Part shown: positions 9,141 through 21,900 of the stretch, one piece after another
How positions within the stretch are numbered: the stretch's first letter is position 1
Layout of the letters: each line of letters opens with the position of its first letter
Source: Cylindrotheca closterium
Lineage: Eukaryota > Bacillariophyta > Bacillariophyceae > Bacillariales > Bacillariaceae
Reading direction: 5' to 3'
DNA length: 25,658 nt
Assembly (NCBI GenBank): GCA_933822405.4
Contig: CAKOGP040001158.1
Location: 5,822-31,479, forward strand
Translations under genes and position numbers: made by a program
Notes under the pieces: model-generated
The model's input: the letters and a program-made list of their open reading frames with translations, nothing else
Told to the model about the DNA's origin: nothing
Database searches by the model: none

Positions 9141-10004
9141 TGTGGATCTGCGCCCAAGTGCAATTGTACTGCTGGCATTGTTGCCCTTTCCGTAGCCGCT
9201 GGTGCTGTTGGAATCGGTCCCGTTTCTTGTGTTGTTGTATTTGCGCCGTTTGCTTGAGTTGTCGGTGCTTGTACAATATCATTGTCATTTGCGGTTTCCA
9301 ATAGGATCTCCTGTGTCAATCGTAGTGTGTTAGTTTTCTTGATTCCCTTCCAATCTCCATAGCTTTTGTTCAACCATGACACATCTTGACTTGAACTGAT
9401 TCGCTTTGTCTTTGGGTCGTAGAATTTGTAAGTGTCTCCACTGGAGTTATCAGCATATCCCACAAACATGACTGTTCGTCCACGGTCTTTCAGTTTGCCC
9501 TTGATCTTTGTGTGTACCTTAATCACTGCCATTTCACCAAATGTTTTCAAGTGTCTCGCAAATCTAGCTTCTTGTTTCCAGAATTTTTTATGTGAACTTT
9601 GTTCACCTCGTTGATAGACAAGTGCTGTGTCTAATTTTGTCGCTGTATCTGCTGCTTCTGTCCATAGGTTGTCCCGCATCGTTTCTGTCATCCGAGCAGT
9701 GTTCATCATAGCTCTAACGCGTCCGAAAGCTGTTGCAAACTTCCTTTTGACTCGTCCATTTCGCTGTGGTGTATTGGGCGCTGTGAATTCAAATGTCAAA
9801 CCAAGTCCTTTATTCTTTGCTTCATCTTTGAACTCTATCACATTGAATCTTTTTGACTTTGAATCCTTTCACATTCAGGTCCTTCACCAAAGCTATCATC
9901 TTAGCGCTCGTTTCGCTTTTCTTCTTTAAGAACATTGAAAATATGAAATCGGATGCGTTGTCCATCACTTGGAGCCAAAACATGTTTCCACCTGCGCTTG
10001 TCTT
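9137..10004 (-). pseudogene. Copia-B integrase, catalytic Glu replaced by Lys
   Basis: The open frame 9841-9137 holds the second half of the integrase. FTAPNTPQRNGRVKRKFAT is the copia block that carries the third acidic residue (normally Glu before Arg-Lys), here Lys encoded by AAA. It is followed by the copia-typical chromodomain-like region FGEMAVIKVHTK, GRTVMFVGYADNSSGDTYKFYDP and a Thr/Pro-rich tail. The region 9842-10004, which should hold the second Asp, is broken by frameshifts and stops. The first Asp lies in MIDISSV at the end of the preceding piece. Confidence 0.85.
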
Positions 10005-10274
10005 CTATACACTGGATATATCGATCATCAGTTCTTCCCCTGGGACCTCGGATCTGTTGACTGGTTCCTTTGAGATGTTAGCTTGTCTCGATTTTGCCAA
10101 TGCACAGTTCTCGCACTTTTCCAATTTTGATTGCAGTGTCAAGTTGTATGTATGTGCTGTATTGCAAAGTATTACTTCTCCTGGGTGTCCGTACATTTTG
10201 TGGAACTTGGCGATGCTGATTTCCCTTCCTGCTTCCAATACAGCGTATGCACCTTCTGCTGTTACTTGTTCCAT
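10005..10274 (-). pseudogene. Copia-B pre-integrase zinc-binding region
   Basis: An 89-codon frame with KFHKMYGHPGE and CENCALAKSRQ, the HHCC zinc-binding module at the N-terminus of copia integrases, then EELMIDISSV, the start of the catalytic core. It is separated from the protease part by a duplicated insert (10288-10680) and from the rest of the integrase by frame breaks. Confidence 0.85.
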
Positions 10275-10287
10275 TTCTGTATTATGG

Positions 10288-10680
10288 AATTGAACCGCTG
10301 CGCCTACCAGGCTACCTTAATCTGACTAGTCCAATTCTAAGTATCTAATACACGTTCCAACATCCTTTCTTATTTGATACTTAGATATAGTCCTTCAGCC
10401 TCGCACACCCATTTCTGGTGTCGAAACCCTGCACGTCCATCTTTATCCTGTTGATGCAGACAGTCGGCATTCATTTCTAAAATCAACAAGGGAAATGTGA
10501 ATCGAGGACTCGATCCCAAAATACCTTACCATGTCAAATATAAGGTATTACAGAATCGAACCGCTGCGCCTACCAGGCTACCTTAATCTGACTAGAGTAT
10601 CTAATACACGTTCCAACATCCTCCCTCATTTGATACTTAGATATAGCCCTTCAGCCTCGCACACCCATTTCTGGTGTCAT
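10288..10680 (-). repeat. Direct-repeat insert between Copia-B protease and pre-integrase
   Basis: Two copies of a roughly 125-base block, at about 10288-10419 and 10556-10679, are nearly identical. Both include GAACCGCTGCGCCTACCAGG, ACACGTTCCAACATCCT and CACACCCATTTCTGGTGTC. They flank about 135 bases of different sequence. The core contains a hairpin with 9-base arms (AATACCTTA/TAAGGTATT, 10519-10548). On the minus strand the blocks contain GGTTCGATTC, which resembles a tRNA B box. Either a local tandem duplication or a very small terminal-repeat element would explain it. Confidence 0.7.
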
Positions 10681-11256
10681 GATGAATCCAGAACTTGTTG
10701 GGAAGATTCTGTCAAAACCAATAGTTGTTGGTCCATGCGTCACTGTGATTATCCGCCCTTGGTTACCGAGGTCGAAACCCTTGTCCATCGCGGCCCAAAG
10801 GCTGAAAAGGTTGCACCACAGCTCCGGGACAAATCTGACTTTTGTTAGCACCATCATCACAACCTTTCCATTTGTTTGCTTAACCCGCAGCTTGAGCTTT
10901 CCGATCTTAGTAGCCACAATAGTTTTGCCACTTCCAACCTTGATCTCTTCTCAAATGACATCATAGTCATACAGGTTTGTGTTATCATTGCACATATGTG
11001 TACTTGCTGCGCTGTCTCCAAACCAAGTCTGCGGTGTCAGTTTCATCTCCTCAGATTTCCAGTTATCCATGTTGGCCATTGCAATTCCGTTTAGGGTCAA
11101 GGTGATTTCACCTTGGATGCTTGTTTCAGTCTGCACTGTCGACTTATCATCCCCATCATCATCATAGAAGTATGGATCGTCTTTGTTATGAGTTGAGTCT
11201 TCATCGTCATCATCGCTATCGTCGTCGTTGCTATTGTATTGCCGTCTTGCGATCAA
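10681..11256 (-). pseudogene. Copia-B protease region
   Basis: The frame from 11256 carries an acidic linker, then TWFGDSAASTHMCND, the copia aspartic protease active site (D-S-A/G). A TGA at 10951-10953 interrupts it. The same frame continues as VGSGKTIV, KIGKLKLRVKQTNGK, VRFVPELWCNLFSLW and GFIMTPEMG, the usual protease-to-GAG-pre-integrase stretch. It would cleave the gag-pol polyprotein. Confidence 0.85.
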
Positions 11257-11942
11257 CTGTGGGATCCCGTCGTAGGTTGAGTCGTCATCAGAGATGTTGT
11301 CTTGCCTGCCAATCGATGGTACCTCATCATGTCCATGACAACACCATGTTGGTTGACCAAAAATAGTGGAATGTCATCATTGCCAGAGTTGTCGGAGTCG
11401 TACTCGTATTTGGGCATTCCATGATCGTGGTCCCATTTGTCTGATGCGTAGTGCTTAGCATTCATCTTTCGTTCCACTAGTTGTGGGATCTCGTCCCCAT
11501 CTGAATCGTATGTACCTTGTCCGTCAATGTCAGAATAGCGTTTGATATCAATCTCTTCTCTGACAAAAGCGTATTCACTTGTAGGCTTTGTCGCATGGAA
11601 TGTCTTGTCATTTTTCGCGTCGCAATCATTTTGTCCAAAGTTTGCGATAAAATTATCAAAGAAATCGTCGTGAAGGAAATTTCTGTGCTTGTGAACCTTA
11701 TCGTTTGGATCTTCCACGATGGTATGCACAATCACTTCATCAGCAGTTTCTTCATCCTCATAGTCGCTCTCTTCACATTCTTCATTCCACTCAAACCAGA
11801 CGTTCTTTTTCTTTGTGGGCTCCTCTGGTGCAATAAATGACTCTGTTGCCATCAACATTACTTCAGCAACATCATCCTCGTTGTCATCGTTGTTGGTGCT
11901 GCTGATGTTGTTCTTTCCATTGTTTTGGTTCTCTAGGTTTCT
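11253..11942 (-). pseudogene. Copia-B gag C-terminal part
   Basis: A frame rich in Asp, Asn and Glu (VWFEWNEECEESDYEDEE, IPQLVERKMNAKHYASDKW). It precedes the protease in a different frame, as expected for the gag-to-protease linker. There is no intact CCHC zinc knuckle, so the cut at the right edge falls downstream of it. The first 20 or so codons of the open frame (11943-11999) belong to the neighbouring non-LTR fragment read backwards. Confidence 0.75.
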
Positions 11943-13305
11943 TCTGCATATAAAACGTAAGATTGATCCGCGCAAAGCATTGGTCGATGATTTGTGCAAG
12001 CAAATTCAAAAATGGAGGGACGAGGGTTGTGAAGTTTTGCTGGGGATTGATGCTAATGAAGACCTTTTGGTCAACTCCCCGGACTCCATACGACAGCGGT
12101 TTTGTGAGTGTGGAATGGAGGAAGCAATTTTGAAACGCCATCCTCCCACGGCGACCCACCAACAAAATCAAAGCAACGTTCCCATTGACGGAATCTTTAC
12201 CACTTCAGGTGTTCCGGTTCTGGCTGGTGGCTACTACCCATTTGGTGAATTTGTTGAATCAGACCACAGGGCACTATGGATCGATATCGACTTGAACACG
12301 GCTTTGGGCAATTTCACACCCCAGGGGTCTACCTTTAAACCTCGGAAGCTCACCCTTTTGGATAAGCGGTCGGTCAAACGCTATCTTCAACTGGTTCACT
12401 TGGGATACGAGGAGTATGACATCCCGTCCCGTCTCACCAAGCTCAATCAGCGCATTGAATCTAATGGACAACAGATGTCACCCTCGCTGGCACGCAAATA
12501 TAACTGCCTTCACCGGCAGATGTATATGATACGGCGGCAGGCTGAAGACAATTGTCGCACTACCTCCTCTGGCAAGGTTCCTTGGTCTCCCAAATTGCAG
12601 GGCTTCTGGGATCGGTTGAGTCTCTGGAAGCTACTCCTTAAAGGACGCAAGCGATGTCGTGTGAGCTCCCGAAAGGTCCGGCGCCTGATGAAGAAGACAA
12701 GGCTGTGCACCGCGTGGAAGAAGACGACTGCTGAACTGGAAGTGGCATTGGCAGCTGAACAAAGGGCATACAAGCAAGCCAAACGTCAGGCAACCCAATT
12801 GAGACGGGACTTTCTTACGGTTCAGACAACGGATGCAAAGAAGAAGAAATGGAAATCTCAGAAGGCCCACGATAGATTCCTTCGGTTACGACGAATGAAA
12901 CAACGAGAGGAGGCGAGACGCCGTCGTCGCGCCCAACAAAAAGGATCTACAGGGGGTTTACGGGCTATTCAGATGGAAGAACAATTACCAGATGGCACTC
13001 CGCAGCTGCGTACTATCACCGACCGTGCTCTGGTTGAAGAAGGTTGTATGCAAGAAAACGCGGCACGGTACGACCAGACGCGTGCTCCATATACCACTCC
13101 ACCTATGGCGGAACCCTTGTATACAGCATTCACCGGCGCTCAGGCTGAAGCCAATTCCATTGCACTATTGGAAGGCCGCTACTCCCTGCCCGACCTTCTC
13201 GACCCCGCCACTACGGCCTTCCTTTCACATTGCCGTTTTCACAAGGATCACTTACCTGTGCACCTTGAGGTGACTACCTCTGATCATGTGTACTTCTGGT
13301 CCTGA
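11943..13305 (+). pseudogene. Non-LTR ORF2, endonuclease C-terminal half and linker
   Basis: The frame encodes the last part of an endonuclease/exonuclease/phosphatase (APE-like) domain: LLGIDANEDLL, VPIDGIFTTSG and ESDHRALWIDI, the final SDH motif supplying catalytic Asp and His. These enzymes nick the target DNA to prime reverse transcription. A long Arg/Lys-rich, coiled-coil-like linker follows (RRKRR-type runs near 12850-12950), then a TGA at 13303-13305. The open frame begins upstream at 11815, but those first 40 or so codons are antisense Copia-B gag. Confidence 0.85.
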
Positions 13306-14187
13306 AATCCGGAGGACAAAGGCTCAGAACCTCATGGCTTGCATAACGGACACTATAAGGCAGCGGCCCAGTGACCAGTTATTGCCTCTTGCGATGCCCT
13401 TTTTCGCAATATTCCTTTGGCAACGGGATTTGTCCCCTCAAAGTGGCGGAACTTGATGAATTTTGCAATTGAGAAAAAGGCAGGCGACTTCCAGCTGTCA
13501 AAAATGCGTACTATTCAGTTAATGAATTTGGAGGCACAGGCAAACAACAAAAAAGCGGGTCGAGCGGCCATGCGATATGCCAAGGAACACTCCTTGATTC
13601 CAGACGGTCAGTGCGGTTCTCGGAAGCGTCACCAGGCCATTGATCTGGCCCTGTCCAAACGTCTGGTCTGGGACTTGTTGATTCTCCAACGATGTGCGGC
13701 TGGGTGGATCTCTAACGATGCCAAATCCTGCTTTGATTGTATTGTTCATTGGGTGGCAATCATTGCAATGCTCCGGTTTGGGCTGACATGGAGGGCCCTA
13801 TCCTCCATGTTTAACATGCTGTCATCAGCGACGCATTGGGTGCGGACGGGCTTTGGCGATTCCGAACATACTTTCAAGCCGCCTTCTGTTATCCCCTTCC
13901 AAGGCTGTGGTCAGGGCAATGGGGCTGGACCCCCTATATGGATCTCCGTGAGCTCCGTTCTCATTACCATGATGGAAGCGATGGGTTACGGCTTTGAGTG
14001 CCTCTCAGCACTGGAGTCACAGTTGGTCACAGCCCAATGCTTCTGCTTTGTCGACAACACCAACGTCATTGAGGCTGGCAATACAGTCCATCACTCGGGT
14101 GAAGCCATATGTGCATCGGTGCAGGATGCAATCAACCCCGAGAAGTCCTTTTGGTGGCTCATTGATTTCGAGTGGGACTCCCGCACA
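13306..14187 (+). pseudogene. Non-LTR ORF2, reverse transcriptase part 1
   Basis: The same frame continues past the TGA (NPEDKGSEPHGLHNGHYKAA), meets a second TGA at 13372-13374 and then stays open to the transposon border. RT blocks are FVPSKWRNLMNFAIEKK, QCGSRKRHQAIDLA, NDAKSCFDCIVHW (motif A, Asp kept), VIPFQGCGQGNGAGP (motif B) and CFVDNTNVIEAG (motif C). Motif C normally has two aspartates (F-x-D-D); the second is Asn here, which by family knowledge abolishes polymerase activity. After 14187 the open frame runs a few codons into the TIR of the inserted element. Confidence 0.9.
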
Positions 14188-14206
14188 CATCGGAAAAGAA
14201 AGTCAG
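14188..14206 (+). repeat. Left terminal inverted repeat
   Basis: The 19-mer CATCGGAAAAGAAAGTCAG is perfectly inverted at the right end. It is directly preceded by CA. Confidence 0.9.
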
Positions 14207-14614
14207 TTGATATTTAAGGGACCATGCCCCAAAATCAGCAGGGCGTGTCTTTTTGGGGCTTGGGTCACCTCCCCTAGAATTGATGAAGGCGATATTTTCA
14301 GAGAGCCCATGTGATTATGAAGCATTCTGTGATTTGTGACTTTATTTGTCACTTGCGACCTCTGGCATTCAACTTACCCATGTCCTACTTTCAGAGAACC
14401 CTTCTCATTAGGAACCTTCCCTTTTGTTTGTCGTTGTGTTTGTCACTCGTGACCTTTGTAACCGAAATGACCCATGCCATATTTCATGACCTCCTGATGA
14501 TAAGCCACTGTTGTATGCTTTCTATTGCAACCTACTGCCACTAAATTCAATAATAAACTCAGTATCCTATAATGTCTTTATGGGTAGCCTCAGCTCCTAC
14601 AAATGTTTGTCTGA
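14207..14614. other. Left subterminal region of TIR transposon, non-coding
   Basis: No gene is visible before the transposase frame opens at 14615. The stretch has clustered GTGAC/GTCAC-type words, for example TTTGTGACTT, TTGTCACTTGCGACC (around 14347) and TTGTCACTCGTGACC (around 14441). The right subterminal region has TGACA in the opposite orientation. These could be transposase-binding sites, and the promoter for gene 1 presumably lies here. Confidence 0.5.
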
Positions 14615-14878
14615 CACTGCATTGTGGGTCGGAGAGATCTCACTAGTGGGACCATCATCTCGAGCGGTCTAATAAACCTTATAAAACAGTCTCAGAGCAA
14701 GAAGATCCGAAGGACTGGAATCAACAGAAGATGCTTGGATATTTATCAGGCTCAGGACTTGGTTGACTGGCCAGATATAGACATTTTAACCTCTATTGGG
14801 ACTGTTTTGAATTCTCAGCCAGGTGACCACAATCATTTCCCAGAGAGAGGAGAGGAAGAGGTCCTCAGTGACATATCC

Positions 14879-17800
14879 ATGGAAGATGACAACAACATGT
14901 CTCTTGAGCTTGACTATTCCCCAATTATCTCAGACATGACTCTAAAGCCATCAAACAGTCTTCCAAAGAACACTTATTTTAGCCATTACCCGGTTGAAGC
15001 AAACTTTTCAAAGGAGTCACCATTGTCCAAGGCAGAATTCAATCAACAAACATCTCCGTCCACCAAACTGCTTCCACCAATTTCCCTGAAAGCCCTATTG
15101 TCTTACAATCAGAAAATGGAACAGCATTGTAATGAATCACACCAATCAGCAGGGGATGAACCAGCCTCATCTCATGATGACACATCAGACATTTGGGAAT
15201 TGGAAGATGAAGTGGTTGATGCCTATGACTTAGGCAATAATGATAGTGATGATGATGAATCCAATCTTGCTGGTCAACAAGTGGGGCAACCTGGAAACCA
15301 CAATCCGCCTCCAAATTTGTTGCCAAAATATCTGAAAAACAGACTCTCAAGAGAGAACGCAAACCGGGAACACCTACCAGAAGACCCACCAAAAGATGTC
15401 ATAGTCCATATGATGATGATGCAACTACAAGAAAAACATGGATTATCCTTTGCGGCTGTTGATGACATTTACAACTGGGCAAACAAGGCATGTAAGATCC
15501 ACCCAGACATCTTTCGTGGTCCCCCACCAAGCCGTGAACGTATGATCATGGAGTATCGGAACCAATTGGGAATGGATGATGGGTTTGAATTCAAAGAGGA
15601 GGTTATCAATTGGCTGCCCGACAACAAACCAGTAGTGCAACATGTGCGACCTTTTATAGACTGTGTCTATGAACTTCTCACAAACAAAGTCGTCCTTGGC
15701 CCAAATAGCTGCAATATCAACCTTCCCCATGAGTCAGATCCCTTCAAGAACAAGCCCTCCATGCCACCCAAGGAAGTTTCGGAGCTTCATTATGGTTCTT
15801 GGTGGCGAAAAACAATGAAGATGAAGCGCAAGGGTTGTGGAAAAGAAAGCCGTAGAATCACTTGTCCCAGTATTCTTGAAACGGACGAAACCCATACAGA
15901 CACCAATGGGCGTTTGACTGTCACAACCGTCAACATTAAGCTTGGTCTTTACAACAACAATACAAGAAAGAAAGAAGAAGCTTCTACCACTTGGTTTTAT
16001 CTTCCCAATGATGAATCAGAGGCCGCCCACCACGAGCAGAAGACTGAAACTTTTCACAAAATTCAAAACCTGCACTCGGCCCTCCGTAATGGAATGACTG
16101 ACCTGAAGTACTTGATGGATAATGACATTGGGTTTGAGTGGGATCTATTTTATGGAGGCAAATCCCATACAGTTGAGCTGGTGTTTTTCCATAGCTTTCA
16201 TCATATCTGATACAGCCATGCACAACAAACTTTGCGGAAAGTTCAATAACCATAACAAGAATATTCAGTCAATGTGTTGTCATTGTGACATCTCAACTAA
16301 TGACATTATCAATCCAGATGCCTTCAAGAAGGTGAACCTTTATTCCCCAGAAGACTTTGACACCAATCAACATCCCCCTGGAGACGAAGAATATTGGAAA
16401 TCCGTGTCACACCACCCAATTGTCAACGCATTGGATGAAATGTGCCATGGATCGAACTCACACAAGACGCACATAGACTGTCCAGCCGAGCTTCTGCATA
16501 TGCTTCAGAAGGGGGGGCAGATGTGGGCAGTTGAATCATTTGAGTATCAGTTTCGAAATGGGACCAAAATCACCTTGGATGACAAATCCTTTGCCTCCAA
16601 AAAGAAGGGCATCAAGAAAGGACTGGAAAATCTGAACTTTATTGGTCATCAGATGGGTGCCTTCCTCAGCCGACAATCAGACCGCAACAAACCAAGGACC
16701 AAGTTTAAGAATTCCCTCTTTTCCTCGGCAAAAAAGTGTGGTCATGAGCATGCAGGAGTTATTCTCTCCATATTGTTGACATTAATGACAGATCGGGGAC
16801 GACAAATATGTCTTGAGGAAAGAACAATGGAAGAAGACTTTCTTGACAACTTTGTTTACCTCTTTGAGATTGTCCTAGTCATGGAGCAGTGGTTGAAGTC
16901 ACCTTCATTTCCAGCTGACGAGGTTCTGGATGGCACCCGGCTTTCCAAAGCTCTTGGTGTATATGTGGAGAATATTGGTGCCATATGCCAAAGGAAAGGA
17001 ATGGGCGCTAGACTGATAAAAAATCATCTCATGCTTCATCTTCCACATTACATAATGCGATGGGGCCCTCCCAGCGGCTGGGATGGTTCCAACCTGGAAC
17101 GTTCCCACAAGAGACAGGCCAAACGTCCTGCCCAGCTTACACAAAGACGACAAGACTGCTTCATTGCCCAACTTTCTGCCAGGTACACTGAGATGAGGCT
17201 CATGCAGTATGCCACACAGTTCTTTGGCTTATGCAAGTCTCTTTGGGCAACCAATACTGGACGGGGTAGACAATCAACCAAACCAATGGCCTGTACTGGT
17301 TCAAGATTCACTGTAGGTCTAGATACCACTAATTCCAGACCAGGTGTCAAGTGGACAAAGGATCCAGGCAGACAGGTTCACATACAGACTGTTATTGATA
17401 CGGCCTTTGACCACATTGTCTCCAATCTCCCCCTCAACAATTCAAAGAGTGCAAGGACAGTTGATGGCTTCACTGAATATAAAAAAGAAATCAGAGGGGA
17501 ATCGGTCATCTTTCGGGCCCACCCAAGCTTCAGGTCCAAGTCTAGGCAACAGCGGGATGTTTGGTATGACTGGGCATTGTTTGATTTGGAGGATCAAGGT
17601 TATGGGAGCTGCTTTATCCCGGGTCAGGTGCTAATGTTTCTTCATGTCCCACATCTACAAAGGGAAGTGACAGTCAATGGAATGAGAGTAAGGCCAAACA
17701 AGCCACATGCCATTGTCAGGCTGTTCAAGGAAAAACCAAGATCCGACTTCCGAGAGGTCAAGACTCACAGTGAGACAGGCGAAGAGAATGAGTACAGCCT

Positions 17801-18074
17801 CTTGGTGGAGTTTGGCGATACCCAAGATGAACTGTCCATCATCCCTTGTGATTATATTGCTGAACCCACAATTGTTGTGCAGAATATTCCAATGCTACAA
17901 CCTCAGATGCCACTGAATCCAAAACAAAGAAGAGCAAGGGAGAAGATGGATGGTATAATCAAACCACTTGGTGAGGGATACTTTGTTGTCTCCCCACGAA
18001 GCACCTGGAGTAGCTGCTTCTCCCACTTGATCCAGAGTTATCCATCCACACTAGGCTTTAATAGTCCTTTGTAG
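14879..18074 (+). CDS. Transposase-like gene 1 (Tnp2/CACTA-like), one frame break
   Basis: The frame is open from 14615, but the first ATG is at 14879, so an upstream exon is possible. With one T removed from the T5 run at 16184-16188, the frame continues to 18074, about 1,064 codons. The N-terminal third is acidic and Ser-rich (probably disordered). The middle has IISDTAMHNKLCG, a Cys cluster MCCHCD and CPAELLHMLQKG. These match the order D, zinc-ligand cysteines, then acid-x-LH found in RNase H-like transposases of the Tnp2/Plavaka/KDZ type. LHLPHYIMRWGPPSGWDG and KRPAQLTQRRQ (about 17037-17150) follow, then a C-terminal DVWYDWALFDLE domain. It would cut and rejoin the element ends in the nucleus. 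The family call is inferred from motif order only. Confidence 0.65.
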
Positions 18075-18096
18075 TCTTTGCAGCTAACACTCATTC

Positions 18097-20884
<2,788 letters not shown>

Positions 20885-21470
20885 TTATTTTGGATTTTTG
20901 TGAATTGGGATTTAGTTTGTCCGATGAGTGTGTGGATTCAAATTTAGGATCTGCCATACATTTGCACCGGAAGCCTAGAGGCTCAGTCCAAATGTACCAC
21001 GATCCTGCACGTACAAATCTACACGGTCAAAAGTGATAAAAAAGTTTCTCCGATGAGCCCAAGACACAACATTGAAGACACAAATCAAATGATTGTCCAG
21101 TTCCATTCTCCGGCAGATGGCCACCAACCTTCAATTCGTTGCCAATTTGTTGTTGGGCGTTCATTGTTGGGCATAGGTAACCTTCAATTCCTTGCCAATT
21201 TGTTGTTGTTTGGCATCCATATTGGCGGTTGGTTGTTGGTGTTTTTATTTTGGATGTGTGTGAAATGGGATTTCGGGCTACACCTGATCCTGCACAAATA
21301 ATTCTGCTCTGTCGGAAGTGATCCAAAAGTTTGTCCGATGAGTGTGTGGATTCAAAGTTAGGATCTGCCATACATTTGCACCGGAAGCCTAGAGGCTCCC
21401 TCCAAATGTACCACAATCCTGCACGTACAAATCTACACGGTCAAAAGTGATCAAAAAGTTTCTCCAATGG

Positions 21471-21900
21471 TATTTGTGACGTTATGCAGGTAGACATTGT
21501 GCATTTAAGCCGCAAAATTGGGATTTATTGGTTGAGACATTGCTCGATAAGAATTTCATTAAGAGGAACAAATTTGTCAGCATAACTCCATGCAAAGGTA
21601 CCAGGATACCACTCAGAGAAATAACGTAGATAGGACAAATCCATAACATTTTTGAGTCATTATGTTAAGTAGACAGTATTCTGGCTGCTTATAATAGTAG
21701 GGCAAAAATTCGCGCCAGGATGGATTCAAGCCCATCCTATGGTACATTTCCACGGAAACAACGTAGAAGCACACCTTCCTCAACCTTCCTCCAACCCAAT
21801 GCTACTTTTAGTACTACCAGGGCCATGTACATTTCAACTGAATCCAGCCTAGACCATCGATAGAAAGATTTCACAGCACACATATCTAAAACATTGAGCA
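21471..21900 (+). other. Intergenic region before gene 3, probable promoter
   Basis: 430 bases between the duplicated block and the gene 3 start codon, with no coding signal. It contains TTCGCGCC (about 21711-21718), which resembles an E2F-type core. It is also likely to hold the divergent promoters of genes 2 and 3. Nothing more specific is supported. Confidence 0.35.

Larger units (their letters stand above)
7061..11942 (-). mobile_element. Copia-B: degenerate second Ty1/copia element, truncated in gag
   Basis: Read on the minus strand, gag C-terminal region, protease (FGDSAASTHM), zinc-binding pre-integrase, integrase, RT, RNase H, purine tract and LTR follow each other in copia order. 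The sequence is of a different lineage from Copia-A: RNase H has TLSSAEAEWIALSE and RT has YVND in place of HVDD. Many frameshifts and stops, plus changed catalytic residues in integrase and RT, mark it as long dead. The 5' LTR and most of gag are missing, and the right end abuts a non-LTR fragment near 11942. Confidence 0.9.

Noticed and set aside
10288..10320. tRNA gene on the minus strand
   Set aside because: A-box-like and B-box-like words are only about 20 bases apart, and no cloverleaf arms can be drawn, so at most it is a tRNA-derived scrap.
11815..11942. N-terminal 40 codons of the endonuclease open frame
   Set aside because: This part is the reverse complement of Copia-B gag. It is open by chance and not part of the retrotransposon protein.
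16122..16210. Programmed frameshift signal in gene 1
   Set aside because: Similar one-base breaks in the other two transposon genes favour run-length errors, and no stimulatory structure is evident downstream.
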